A DNA stretch of 64,000 bases from NCBI GenBank assembly GCA_017533485.1, contig JAFXIC010000013.1, forward strand, positions 1 through 64,000. The letters are read 5' to 3'. A model generated the notes under the pieces. That model worked only from the letters and a program-made list of their open reading frames with translations, was not told where the DNA came from and made no database searches. The DNA is from Oscillospiraceae bacterium. Its GTDB lineage: Bacteria > Bacillota > Clostridia > Oscillospirales > Ruminococcaceae. How positions within the stretch are numbered: the first letter of the stretch is position 1; every line of letters begins with the position of its first letter. Positions 43,768 through 52,185 of this stretch are shown piece after piece. The position numbers were made by a program, and so were the translations under genes.

Positions 43768-44793
43768 ATGAATTACAGAAAAAAGAAAGCCCCTTTTTTA
43801 GTTTTTTTCACATCCCTTACAATTCTGCTTACCGGATGCGGACATTCGCTCTATCCTCTCCATTCGGATGTTTTTACGATGGATACAGTCTTTTCGATTG
43901 ATCTCTATCACAAAACCAATGAAAAAAAGAATTCGCAACAGCTGAAAGCGTCAAGCGATATTCTCCAAAATCTTTCGGCTGAGCTGGATTGCCACAATAC
44001 AGACAGCATACTCTCTCAACTGAATCAAACCGGAAGTATTGACGATACGGATGGTATCCTCACCGATTTGATCGCAGAAACACGTATGTTACAGGAACGA
44101 TTCGGAAATGCGGTTCAGCTTTCTTGTCGCCCTCTGACAAAGCTCTGGAATATTGGAAATGAAAATGCGGCAATTCCATTGCAAAAACAGCTGATTGCAG
44201 CGTCATCTCTGATTGACGATCAGAACATTCGACTCAAAGACGGGAAAATCACGCTCTGCCACGGTGCTGAACTGGATTTAGGTGCTGTTGCAAAAGGATA
44301 CGCGCTTGACAGACTGTATGCATATTACGATGAACTGGATGTTTCCGAAAAGCCGCAGTATGCTGTAATCAGCGCAGCTTCTGCGGTGATGCTGTACGGC
44401 GAAAAAGCTGATAAAGCACCGTTTACGATTGAAATCTCTGATCCCAACAGCAGCGATATGCTCGGGCGGCTGACAATCCCTCCTGAATCCGGACATTCTG
44501 CTCTCTTTTTAGGAACTTCAGGCAATGCCGAACGGTTTTCTTCGATCAACGGGACAAAATACGGCCATATTTTTGACCTGTCCACAGGCTATCCCGCAGA
44601 GTCCGATCTTGCTTCTGTTACAGTACTCACAGATCATGGCCTGAAAGCTGATTTCCTTTCTACACTGATTTTTATCGGCGGAACAGCTTCCCTTTCCTCC
44701 CATCTTTCTGCGTCCGACTATGCGGTGCTCGCCGTCGATCAAAACGGCAAAATCTATCAGAGTGATTCTCTTCGGTTCGAGGTTTATCAATGA
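43768..44793 (+). CDS. apbE: FAD:protein FMN transferase, lipoprotein
   Basis: 341 residues. Attaches FMN covalently to Thr in RnfG and RnfD. Signal peptide with lipobox LLTGC (Cys about 24) places it outside the membrane. Family features are TMDTVFSIDLY, the Gly-Ala segment ELDLGAVAKGYALDRL (about 170-185) and the Asp-containing LTDHGLKADFLSTLIFIG near the end that binds Mg2+. ATG 43768 is chosen from the signal peptide; no clear ribosome-binding site precedes it, so translation may depend on the upstream gene. It overlaps the next gene by ATGA. Confidence 0.93.
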   Translation: MNYRKKKAPFLVFFTSLTILLTGCGHSLYPLHSDVFTMDTVFSIDLYHKTNEKKNSQQLKASSDILQNLSAELDCHNTDSILSQLNQTGSIDDTDGILTDLIAETRMLQERFGNAVQLSCRPLTKLWNIGNENAAIPLQKQLIAASSLIDDQNIRLKDGKITLCHGAELDLGAVAKGYALDRLYAYYDELDVSEKPQYAVISAASAVMLYGEKADKAPFTIEISDPNSSDMLGRLTIPPESGHSALFLGTSGNAERFSSINGTKYGHIFDLSTGYPAESDLASVTVLTDHGLKADFLSTLIFIGGTASLSSHLSASDYAVLAVDQNGKIYQSDSLRFEVYQ

Positions 44794-45170
44794 AATCGAA
44801 AGCTCTTGTGTTTGCACGAAAATCTGATTTTCTGATTCTTATCGTTCTGTTTCTCACCAGCATACTGTTATGTCTGATTCCTTATCGCAATCGCGGCACT
44901 CGTGCGCAAATTATACTCGATCAGAAAATCATTGCCGAAATTCCGCTTTCTCAGCCCGAAGAAGCCCTTACACTGACAGCTGCTCCCGATTATCAGTTTA
45001 CGGTTTCCGACGGAAAAATTTCGATTATTGCTGCTCCATGCCGCAATCAGCTCTGCGTCCACAGCGGTGCCGCAGGGTCGGTCGGTCAGCGTATTATCTG
45101 TCTGCCGAACCGCTTGATGATTGTCATCGTCGGAAATGATGACAAAGCCATACCGGATGCTGTCCTCTGA
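44790..45170 (+). CDS. NusG domain II protein of the rnf cluster
   Basis: 126 residues: one N-terminal membrane helix (about 13-32), then a NusG-domain-II-like beta fold ending in the motif CRNQLCVHSGAAGSVGQRIICLPNRL. The two Cys spaced by four are typical for this family. Found next to rnf or heptaprenyl synthase genes in many Clostridia; the role is unknown. Overlaps apbE by 4 nt. Confidence 0.88.
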   Translation: MKSKALVFARKSDFLILIVLFLTSILLCLIPYRNRGTRAQIILDQKIIAEIPLSQPEEALTLTAAPDYQFTVSDGKISIIAAPCRNQLCVHSGAAGSVGQRIICLPNRLMIVIVGNDDKAIPDAVL

Positions 45171-45196
45171 ATTCAAATCGAAAGGTGGCAATTTCT

Positions 45197-45715
45197 ATGC
45201 GCTCCAAACGACTGGCACTGGACAGCATTCTTCTTGCACTTGCCGCTGCCTTTTCTTTTCTCGAATCCATGATTCCGACACCGGTCGGAATCCGGCTTGG
45301 GCTTTCTTCCATTGTTGTCATGTACGCGCTGCTCTGTCTTTCTACGGCAGAAGCTAGCGCGATTGTGCTGTTAAAAGCCTGCTTTGCACTGATAACACGC
45401 GGGTTCTATGCAGGGATTCTCTCCCTCAGCGGCAGTTTTTTATCATTGCTCGGAATGCTGATACTTTACCGTATGAACAGCTCTCTGGTTCTTATGAGCT
45501 GTATCGGCGGCTTTCTCCATAACCTCGGACAAATCCTTGCTGCTTCGCTGTTTCTTGGAAGCGGCTCCGTTTTCTCCTACTTGCCGATTCTTACTGCCGC
45601 CGGTCTGACTGCCGGATTTGTTTCCGCTTCTCTCCTGCGGATGATTCTCCCCTATCTCCCGTATTCGAATTGTTCAATTCGATCATCCCAATTTTTGAAA
45701 GGTCCTGACAAATGA
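45197..45715 (+). CDS. Gx transporter family protein (HepS component I-like)
   Basis: 172 residues, about five hydrophobic helices. LDSILLALAAAFSFLESMIP and the VGIRLGLSSIVVMYAL segment match the Gx transporter family, often labelled heptaprenyl diphosphate synthase component I. It resembles small S-component-like membrane proteins. ATG 45197 follows AAAGGTGG by 8 nt. Overlaps rnfC by ATGA, so it belongs to the Rnf transcript; a link with flavin or quinone supply is possible but unproven. Confidence 0.87.
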   Translation: MRSKRLALDSILLALAAAFSFLESMIPTPVGIRLGLSSIVVMYALLCLSTAEASAIVLLKACFALITRGFYAGILSLSGSFLSLLGMLILYRMNSSLVLMSCIGGFLHNLGQILAASLFLGSGSVFSYLPILTAAGLTAGFVSASLLRMILPYLPYSNCSIRSSQFLKGPDK

Positions 45716-47013
45716 AACGATTAAATGGTGTTCATCTTTCCCATAGAAAACATACCGAAGACCATCTGACCGAACTGTTTCCGACACCGAAATCAGTTCA
45801 GATTCCTATGCAGATGCATATCGGTGCACCCTGTAAACCGCTCGTAAAAATCGGTGATTATGTGACAGTCGGACAAAAAATCGGTGAGCCGCTCGGTGAA
45901 TTCAGCGTCCCGATTCATTCCAGTGTTTCCGGTACCGTCACGGAAATTGTCGATTTCCGCGCACCAAACGGTTCTTTGATTCCCAGCCTTGTCATCGTTT
46001 CCGACGGTGAACAGGCATTTTGCCCCGACCTTGCTCCGCCTGAAATCCATTCAAAGGAAGATCTTGTGGCTGCTGCACGCGAGTCCGGATGTGTCGGACT
46101 TGGTGGTGCCGGTTTCCCGACGCATATTAAACTTGCGGCAAAACAGCCGATTGATACACTTGTAATCAATGCTGCGGAGTGCGAACCATTTATCACATCC
46201 GACTGTCGGCAGATAATGGAATTCCCTGAGGACATCATTCAAGGAATACAGCTCGTGATGAAACATCTTCATATTAAATCCTGCCGCATTGGAATCGAGG
46301 AGAATAAACCGGCTGCAATCAAACGACTCGCGGACTGCTGCCGCAATCTCGAACATATTGAAGTGCGCGTACTGCCCGCACTGTATCCGCAGGGTGCCGA
46401 AAAGGTCATCGTCTATCATACGACAGGCAGAATTGTTCCCGAAGGAAAGCTGACAGCCGATGTCGGTGTACTGGTTCTGAATGTCAGCACTTGCGCATTC
46501 TTATATCAATACACGCAAACCGGTATCCCACTCACGCAAAGACGTGTGACCGTAGATGGAGATGCAGTCGGAAGACCCTGTAATCTGATGGTGCATATCG
46601 GCACTTCTATCCGCGATATCCTTGCGTATGCACAATACGATCCCGATCAAGTCAAACAGCTGATGCTCGGCGGACCGATGATGGGCGTTTCCCTTCCAAG
46701 CCCTGATATGCCTCTTTGTAAGCAGCATAATGCTGTACTCGCATTCACCAAGACAAAACAGATTATCCCTACCGCCTGTATCCGCTGCGGAAAATGCATG
46801 GATGCCTGTCCGATGAATCTGATGCCGATGGAACTGGAGCGTGCATACCGCGCAAAAGACAGCGGCGCACTCGAAGAATACCGGCTTCATCTCTGTATCA
46901 GCTGCGGCTGCTGTTCCTTTGTCTGTCCGGCAAAACGTCCGCTGACCGAATCTATGCTGCTTGCGAAAAATTTTCTGCTCGACAGCGCGAAGAAGGGAGA
47001 ATCCAAAGAATGA
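45712..47013 (+). CDS. rnfC: Rnf complex subunit RnfC
   Basis: 433 residues, peripheral subunit binding NADH, FMN and two 4Fe-4S clusters in the Na+/H+-pumping ferredoxin:NAD oxidoreductase. The NADH/FMN part shows GLGGAGFPTHIKL (about 124-136) and INAAECEPFITSD. Cluster ligands are CIRCGKCMDACP (about 357-368) and CISCGCCSFVCP (about 396-407). No membrane helix. Overlaps both neighbours by 4 nt. Confidence 0.96.
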   Translation: MKRLNGVHLSHRKHTEDHLTELFPTPKSVQIPMQMHIGAPCKPLVKIGDYVTVGQKIGEPLGEFSVPIHSSVSGTVTEIVDFRAPNGSLIPSLVIVSDGEQAFCPDLAPPEIHSKEDLVAAARESGCVGLGGAGFPTHIKLAAKQPIDTLVINAAECEPFITSDCRQIMEFPEDIIQGIQLVMKHLHIKSCRIGIEENKPAAIKRLADCCRNLEHIEVRVLPALYPQGAEKVIVYHTTGRIVPEGKLTADVGVLVLNVSTCAFLYQYTQTGIPLTQRRVTVDGDAVGRPCNLMVHIGTSIRDILAYAQYDPDQVKQLMLGGPMMGVSLPSPDMPLCKQHNAVLAFTKTKQIIPTACIRCGKCMDACPMNLMPMELERAYRAKDSGALEEYRLHLCISCGCCSFVCPAKRPLTESMLLAKNFLLDSAKKGESKE

Positions 47014-47936
47014 AACAACTTCATATTTCTCCAGCTCCTCACGAACGCCGTCCGATGACAACCATGCAGATTATGCTGCGTGTCTTCATCGCACTGCTGC
47101 CGGCTGCTGTTGTGGGATGTCTGACGTTCGGAATCCGTGCTGCTGTGGTCATTGCAGTTTGCATTCTTTCTTCCATGTTCTTCGAATTTCTCTGCCGTAT
47201 ACTGATGAAACGCCCCCAGACAATCACAGATCTGAGTGCCGCCGTGACAGGACTTTTGCTTGGTATGAACCTGCCTGTCGATATCCCCTTCTGGCAGGCT
47301 GTTGTCGGATCTTTTGTTGCAATCGTTGTCACAAAGCAGCTCTTCGGCGGCCTTGGACAGAATTTTGCCAATCCTGCCATTGTCGCGCGTATCGTTCTCC
47401 TCGTTTCATTCCAGGAATCTATGACAACCTGGAGAATGCCGCATAGTGACGCAATCGCTTCCGCAACACCCCTCGTTTCCAATGAGGCTTCCTATCTGGA
47501 TTTACTCCTTGGAAATACTGCCGGATGTATCGGAGAAACCTGCGCGATAGCACTCATCCTCGGCGGCGTATATCTGCTGGTGCGCGGCATCATTTCCCCG
47601 GCAGCGCCGATCGGTTTTATCGGTACATTTGCAATCTGCACATTTCTTGCCGGAAACGATCCGCTCTATCAGGTGCTCTCAGGCGGTTTACTCCTCGGTG
47701 CAATCTTTATGGCAACCGATTATGTTACAACACCGATTACAAAGTCCGGTAAACTCTTATTCGGTATCGGATGCGGTGCGCTGACATTCTGTATCCGTCA
47801 GTTCGGTGGATATCCCGAAGGCGTTTCGTTCTCTATTCTTCTCATGAACCTGCTTGTACCATATCTCGACCGTATGACGAAAACAAAGCCGTTTGGTGCG
47901 ATGCCACACCGTAAGGAGGCAAAATCCCATGAATGA
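47010..47936 (+). CDS. rnfD: Rnf complex subunit RnfD
   Basis: 308-residue membrane subunit with covalently bound FMN. Eight to ten helices; NQNFANPAIVARI-type segment (GQNFANPAIVARIVLLVSF) is conserved. The flavinylation region reads DAIASATPL with the acceptor Thr at residue 153; the first residue of the usual [S/T]GAT motif is Ala here. The start at 47010 overlaps the rnfC stop; a longer frame upstream lies in rnfC. Confidence 0.95.
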   Translation: MKQLHISPAPHERRPMTTMQIMLRVFIALLPAAVVGCLTFGIRAAVVIAVCILSSMFFEFLCRILMKRPQTITDLSAAVTGLLLGMNLPVDIPFWQAVVGSFVAIVVTKQLFGGLGQNFANPAIVARIVLLVSFQESMTTWRMPHSDAIASATPLVSNEASYLDLLLGNTAGCIGETCAIALILGGVYLLVRGIISPAAPIGFIGTFAICTFLAGNDPLYQVLSGGLLLGAIFMATDYVTTPITKSGKLLFGIGCGALTFCIRQFGGYPEGVSFSILLMNLLVPYLDRMTKTKPFGAMPHRKEAKSHE

Positions 47937-48456
47937 TACCATCAAAGCCCCGATTGTCCTGACATTGATTTGCAGTGCCGTCTGTGGGTTGCTCGCACTC
48001 GGCAACCATCTCACGAAAGATAAAATTGCGGCTGCCGAATCTCAGGCGATTCAGGACTCCCTTGCCAATGCTTTCGGTGAGGCGGAGTATACCACGCTTG
48101 ATCTCCAATTCGACGGCGTGAATCAACTCTTCTCCAATCCGGATGGAACAACGATTTTTGATATCACCACAAGCGGCTACGAAAAAAACAGCCAGCATCT
48201 TCTGATTGGTATAGACGAAAACGGAGAAGTCTCTGCAATCTCATTCGTTTCCATCTCCGATTCTCCTACCCAATCCAAAAAAGTTCAGGAGACTGCTTTT
48301 CTCTCGCAATTCATCGGGCAATCGGAAGTAAATGAAACCTACGACGCCATAGCCGGTGCAACCAAATCATCCGATGGTGTTCATACTGCTGTAACACGCG
48401 CGCTCAATATCTACTGTAACCACAAGGAGGAAATTCTGCATGGCAAAGACAACTAA
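47929..48456 (+). CDS. rnfG: Rnf complex subunit RnfG
   Basis: 175 residues. One N-terminal membrane helix (about 7-25) and an extracytoplasmic FMN-binding domain. The flavin site is DAIAGATKSSDGVHTAV with acceptor Thr at residue 145; again the position before GAT is Ala, not Ser/Thr. ATG 47929 lies in the end of rnfD after GGAGG. Substrate of ApbE encoded five genes upstream. Confidence 0.94.
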   Translation: MNDTIKAPIVLTLICSAVCGLLALGNHLTKDKIAAAESQAIQDSLANAFGEAEYTTLDLQFDGVNQLFSNPDGTTIFDITTSGYEKNSQHLLIGIDENGEVSAISFVSISDSPTQSKKVQETAFLSQFIGQSEVNETYDAIAGATKSSDGVHTAVTRALNIYCNHKEEILHGKDN

Positions 48457-49117
48457 GACATCCTGCCTAAAAGAATTTACTAAGGGCATTATCCGTGAAA
48501 ACCCGAATCTTGTCGGTTTGCTTGGAATGTGCCCCGCACTCGCAACCACACAGGAAGCGAAAAATGCCATTGGAATGGGTCTGGCAACAACATTTGTACT
48601 GCTGGGTTCCAATATTGTGATTTCCGCTTTACGGAGAGTAATCCCGAAATCCGTCAAGCTTCCGGCATATATTGTCATCATCGCAGGATTCGTAACGCTC
48701 ATCCAATTTCTTCTGCACGGATATCTTCCCGCCCTTTATACCGCACTCGGCACATTCCTTTCCCTTATTACCGTCAACTGCATCATTCTCGGTCGTGCGG
48801 AAATCTTCGCCTGTAAAAATAATGTCTGGCGTTCCGCACTTGACGCTGCCGGTATGGGGATCGGATTTACGCTCGCACTTTTCCTCGTTGGTTCTATCCG
48901 TGAATTGGGCGGTGCCGGAACATGGATGGGGATTCCGCTGACCAAGGGATTCGAAATCCCGATTCTCACACAGTCGCCCGGTGGATTCTTCGTGCTCGGC
49001 TGCGTCATCGCAATCGTATCCAAAATCGCCCGCAAAAAACCGCCGCGCACCATTGGCTGTCAGGGTTGTCCGATGAGCGAGACTTGTGCCGCTTCGCAGG
49101 GAGGATGTTCAAAATGA
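48440..49117 (+). CDS. rnfE: Rnf complex subunit RnfE
   Basis: 225 residues, six membrane helices, homologous to NqrD. Family start KEFTKGIIRENPNLVGLLGMCPALATT and the NCIILGRAE motif are seen. The C-terminus ends in a Cys-rich tail CQGCPMSETCAASQGGC (about 208-224), longer and richer in Cys than typical. Overlaps rnfG by 17 nt and rnfA by 4 nt. Confidence 0.95.
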   Translation: MAKTTKTSCLKEFTKGIIRENPNLVGLLGMCPALATTQEAKNAIGMGLATTFVLLGSNIVISALRRVIPKSVKLPAYIVIIAGFVTLIQFLLHGYLPALYTALGTFLSLITVNCIILGRAEIFACKNNVWRSALDAAGMGIGFTLALFLVGSIRELGGAGTWMGIPLTKGFEIPILTQSPGGFFVLGCVIAIVSKIARKKPPRTIGCQGCPMSETCAASQGGCSK

Positions 49118-49707
49118 GTATATTTTCTATTGTTCTCTCTGCCATTCTGACAGACAACTTCGTACTCTCCAAATTCATGGGATGCTGTCCGTTTCTCGGA
49201 GTTTCCAAAAAAATCAGCTCCAGTATCGGCATGGGACTTGCGGTCATTTTCGTAATGCTTTGTTCCACAGCTATTACATACCCGATTCATATGCTGGTTC
49301 TGGCACCGCGCGGTCTTGCATATTTACAGACAATGGCGTTTATCCTCATTATTGCCGTCTTTGTTCAGCTCGTTGAAATAATCTTACGAAAAATGATTCC
49401 GCCGCTTTACAGAGCACTTGGCGTTTATCTGCCGCTGATTACTACAAACTGTGCGGTACTCGGCGTTACAATTCTCAATGTTGATAATTTTTCGAACGCG
49501 CCAACCTTCCTCGAAGGCTACGGCAAGGCTTTGCTGTATGCAGGGTGTGCGGGTATCGGCTTCACGCTCGCGCTGATTATCTTTGCCGGAATTCGTACCC
49601 GGATGGAGAATTCAGATATTCCCGAATTTTTCAAGGGAATTCCCGCAACGCTCATTGCGGCTTCTATCGTGTCACTCAGCTTTCTCGCATTTTCGGGAAT
49701 GTCTTAA
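49114..49707 (+). CDS. rnfA: Rnf complex subunit RnfA
   Basis: 197 residues, six membrane helices, homologous to NqrE and paired with RnfE as an inverted-topology duo that holds a 2Fe-2S or similar cluster within the membrane. Conserved segments ILTDNFVLSKFMGCCPFLGVS and TTNCAVLGVTILN are present. The open frame running further upstream is inside rnfE. Confidence 0.95.
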   Translation: MSIFSIVLSAILTDNFVLSKFMGCCPFLGVSKKISSSIGMGLAVIFVMLCSTAITYPIHMLVLAPRGLAYLQTMAFILIIAVFVQLVEIILRKMIPPLYRALGVYLPLITTNCAVLGVTILNVDNFSNAPTFLEGYGKALLYAGCAGIGFTLALIIFAGIRTRMENSDIPEFFKGIPATLIAASIVSLSFLAFSGMS

Positions 49708-49722
49708 TCGGAGGTGACGGAT

Positions 49723-50526
49723 ATGTTTGACACTTATGGATTTCCGATTCTGCTGTTTGCAGGACTCGGATTACTCGCTGCGATTCTACTGACGCTTTTC
49801 AGCAAGCTTTTTGCTGTCAAAACAGATGACCGTATTACTGCAATTGATGATGTACTTCCCCATGCAAACTGCGGTGCCTGTGGATATGCGGGCTGTATTG
49901 ATTATGCGGAAGCGGTTGTAAATCACGATACCGCAACCAATCTCTGCAAGGTCGGCGGCCCGGAAACATCTGAAAAAATTGCGGAAATCCTCGGAAAACC
50001 AGCTATGGAATTCAAGCCAGAGATTGCCGTTGTTCATTGCCGCGGAACCTGTGATAAAGTCAACAGACTATTTCAGTTCGACGGTATTCAGACCTGTGAA
50101 TCCGCAAAACACTATTTTTCCGGCAGCAATGCCTGTGTTTACGGCTGTATCGGGCTTGGCGACTGCATGAACGTCTGTGATTATGATGCTATCCGTATCA
50201 TCGACGGGATTGCCAATATTCAGCCAGGATTATGCCGTGCCTGTGGAAGCTGCGCCAAAGTCTGCCCCAACGGTTTGATTTCACTGCGTCCCACAACAAA
50301 GCATTTTGATGTCAGATGCTCCTCGAAAGCGAGTGCAAAAGCAACAAAGCTTGTTTGTGAATCGGGCTGTATCGGATGCAGGCTTTGCGAGAAAAAATGT
50401 GAATTCGATGCGATCAGGGTGATTGAACAGCACGCTGTCATTGATTATGAGAAATGTCAGGGCTGCGGCGTTTGCTGCGATGTCTGTCCGACCCACGCAA
50501 TCTGTAACTGTGAAAACACGGATTAA
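49723..50526 (+). CDS. rnfB: Rnf complex subunit RnfB
   Basis: 267 residues. An N-terminal membrane helix (about 7-27) anchors a ferredoxin-like protein that takes electrons from reduced ferredoxin. The first cluster domain has NCGACGYAGC (about 46-55) with a distal Cys, then CIGLGDCMNVC, CRACGSCAKVCP, CIGCRLCEKKC and CQGCGVCCDVCP, giving multiple 4Fe-4S sites. ATG 49723 follows GGAGGTG. Last gene before the terminator at 50531-50567. Confidence 0.95.
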   Translation: MFDTYGFPILLFAGLGLLAAILLTLFSKLFAVKTDDRITAIDDVLPHANCGACGYAGCIDYAEAVVNHDTATNLCKVGGPETSEKIAEILGKPAMEFKPEIAVVHCRGTCDKVNRLFQFDGIQTCESAKHYFSGSNACVYGCIGLGDCMNVCDYDAIRIIDGIANIQPGLCRACGSCAKVCPNGLISLRPTTKHFDVRCSSKASAKATKLVCESGCIGCRLCEKKCEFDAIRVIEQHAVIDYEKCQGCGVCCDVCPTHAICNCENTD

Positions 50527-50530
50527 AACA

Positions 50531-50567
50531 CAAAGCACTGTCCCTTACCCGAGGGGCAGTGCTTTTC
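50531..50567 (+). terminator. Terminator of the rnf operon
   Basis: AAAGCACTGTCCC and GGGGCAGTGCTTTT stem followed by CT; starts 5 nt after rnfB. Confidence 0.85.
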
Positions 50568-50575
50568 TAATTAGC

Positions 50576-50634
50576 ACTAAATTGTACTAATTTGCAAATT
50601 AGTACTTGACATTTACTAAATTGTATGTTATACT
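50576..50634 (+). promoter_or_regulatory. Operator-promoter with palindrome and direct repeats before the RHH-like gene
   Basis: A perfect 22-bp palindrome (half-site GTACTAATTTG, 50584-50605) abuts the -35 TTGACA (50606-50611). A 17-nt spacer and TATACT (50629-50634) follow. The 11-mer ACTAAATTGTA occurs twice, at 50576-50586 overlapping the palindrome and at 50615-50625 inside the spacer, 39 bp apart. A protein bound here would block RNA polymerase. Confidence 0.75.
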
Positions 50635-50682
50635 GACATCAGCAACCCGAAACATACCGCCGTGAAACCGAAAGGAGTTATT

Positions 50683-51300
50683 ATGCATAAGATTGAATTC
50701 CAGATTGACGATGCACTTGCCCCGAAGTTTGATATTGCGCTCCAGCTGACCGGTAAAACACAGGATGAAGTGCTTGCCGATTTAATCAAGAAATTTGTTG
50801 CGGAGACGTTTTCTGCTGCCGCGGACAGCCTCAAGGATTCCAATGAATCTAACCCTCAGAAACCGATTGCCGGTGCACAGAATCCCCGTACCGCAAGACG
50901 CGCTGTCCCCCCTCCGGTTTATGGCCAGCCGATTCACAATCAGCCGCAGCAGGAAACTGATCGTTCCTTTGCCGGCGAATGGGGAAAGGCAATCAATCGT
51001 ATTCCTCGCTGGGCAAAGAACCCTCAGCAGTATAATCACAAGATTTTACGTGCGTTTTTCGAATTGCAGCAGGAGCTGGGGCTTGGCCGCGTCACACTCG
51101 ATGCTCTCCGCAAGCGCTGCTCCGATCCGACCGCATTCCCCAAAACCTTTGTCCCTCACTTCGATAACAATTTCTCTCAGATGAAATTTGATAACGGCAA
51201 TTCACACGGAAAAGTTTTCGAAGAACATGACGGCTTCATCACACTCTGGGACTGCATTCATGATACTTTGATGCGTTACCGCGATTATTTCATCAAATAA
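50683..51300 (+). CDS. RHH-like N-terminal protein with unknown C-terminal domain, possible autoregulator
   Basis: 205 residues, no signal peptide. Residues 1-45 (IEFQIDDALAPKFDIALQLTGKTQDEVLADLIKKFV) have the beta-helix-helix pattern of RelB/Arc-type ribbon-helix-helix DNA-binding proteins. A Pro/Gln-rich linker (about 60-95) follows. The C-terminal part (about 97-205) contains WGKAINRIPRWAKNPQQYNHKIL and is not a domain I recognise. No toxin gene follows in the usual antitoxin-toxin arrangement. ATG 50683 follows AAAGGAG. The palindromic operator just upstream makes autoregulation likely. The lipoprotein gene starts 11 nt downstream. Confidence 0.7.
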   Translation: MHKIEFQIDDALAPKFDIALQLTGKTQDEVLADLIKKFVAETFSAAADSLKDSNESNPQKPIAGAQNPRTARRAVPPPVYGQPIHNQPQQETDRSFAGEWGKAINRIPRWAKNPQQYNHKILRAFFELQQELGLGRVTLDALRKRCSDPTAFPKTFVPHFDNNFSQMKFDNGNSHGKVFEEHDGFITLWDCIHDTLMRYRDYFIK

Positions 51301-51311
51301 AGGAGCCGTCA

Positions 51312-52130
51312 ATGAAAAAAGTATTGCCGGTTCTGATATTGACGCTTAGCGCATCCCTCCTGAACGCCTGCCGTTCCGATTCCGATGCTGTTCCGGATAC
51401 AACCGACACTTTTTCCGATACTACATCCGCACAGTCCGTATCTGTTTCAGATATCACCACGATGACGCACACTGCTTCGCAAAACACCACAACATCTCCC
51501 GATACTCTTTCTTCGCTGACCGAAGCCACTGTATCCGCTTCAGATACGACAATTCTTTCTAGCACAATTTCCGAAACAACGCTTCCAGCCGATGAACCGC
51601 AGGCGCACGGTGATACGCCTTATCCGACCTATTTCAATTACAGATTCAGTCCGGATGGCATCACGGTACGTCTTTCCGGCGGTAACTATCAGTCTCTCCA
51701 TCTTGATCTATCAGAAGCGATTGACCACAATCTGGATTTTCTGTACCGGCTGGAAGATTTTAATTTTGACGGAAATCCCGATCTGGTCGTTCCCGTTCAG
51801 TTCGGCACATCCAATGTACTCTACGGCGTATTGATCTGGAACCCAGATACTGCGCAATTTCACCGGCAGCCAATCCATATCTTCAACCCCAATGTTCATC
51901 CCGCTGAAAAAAAGATATGTGCGCGGATCAGCGAGTCCCCTGCCATACAATCACTTGAAATTTATACATGGAATCAGGATCAGCTAGAGCTCCGGACAAA
52001 GTATTCTGCGGATTACGAAGCCTGTACGCTGACAACAATAGCATTGAATCCGGAATCGGAAATTGCACCCGAAATTCAGACGTTTTCATCCGCCGATGAA
52101 CTGGAAAGCAAGTTTCTTTCCCTCCACTAA
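51312..52130 (+). CDS. Lipoprotein with Ser/Thr-rich linker
   Basis: 272 residues. Lipobox LLNAC (Cys 20), then about 75 residues dominated by Ser, Thr, Asp (21-95), then a beta-rich domain with YRLEDFNFDGNPDLVVPVQFG, an FG-GAP/VCBS-like calcium-loop pattern (about 148-168). Surface-exposed; function unknown. It is only 11 nt after the RHH-like gene with no terminator, so likely co-transcribed and under the same operator. Confidence 0.75.
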   Translation: MKKVLPVLILTLSASLLNACRSDSDAVPDTTDTFSDTTSAQSVSVSDITTMTHTASQNTTTSPDTLSSLTEATVSASDTTILSSTISETTLPADEPQAHGDTPYPTYFNYRFSPDGITVRLSGGNYQSLHLDLSEAIDHNLDFLYRLEDFNFDGNPDLVVPVQFGTSNVLYGVLIWNPDTAQFHRQPIHIFNPNVHPAEKKICARISESPAIQSLEIYTWNQDQLELRTKYSADYEACTLTTIALNPESEIAPEIQTFSSADELESKFLSLH

Positions 52131-52133
52131 TCC

Positions 52134-52173
52134 AAAATGCCTTTGTACCATATATCGTACAAAGGCATTTTTC
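52134..52173. terminator. Bidirectional terminator
   Basis: AAAATGCCTTTGTAC and GTACAAAGGCATTTTT form a 15-bp stem between the lipoprotein gene and the convergent response regulator. Confidence 0.85.
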
Positions 52174-52185
52174 ATTTCCAACCGG

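Noticed and set aside
50683..52130. Toxin-antitoxin pair
   Set aside because: The first gene has an RHH-like antitoxin-type N-terminus and its own operator, but the next gene is a signal-peptide lipoprotein, not a toxin, and no small toxin-like frame lies between.
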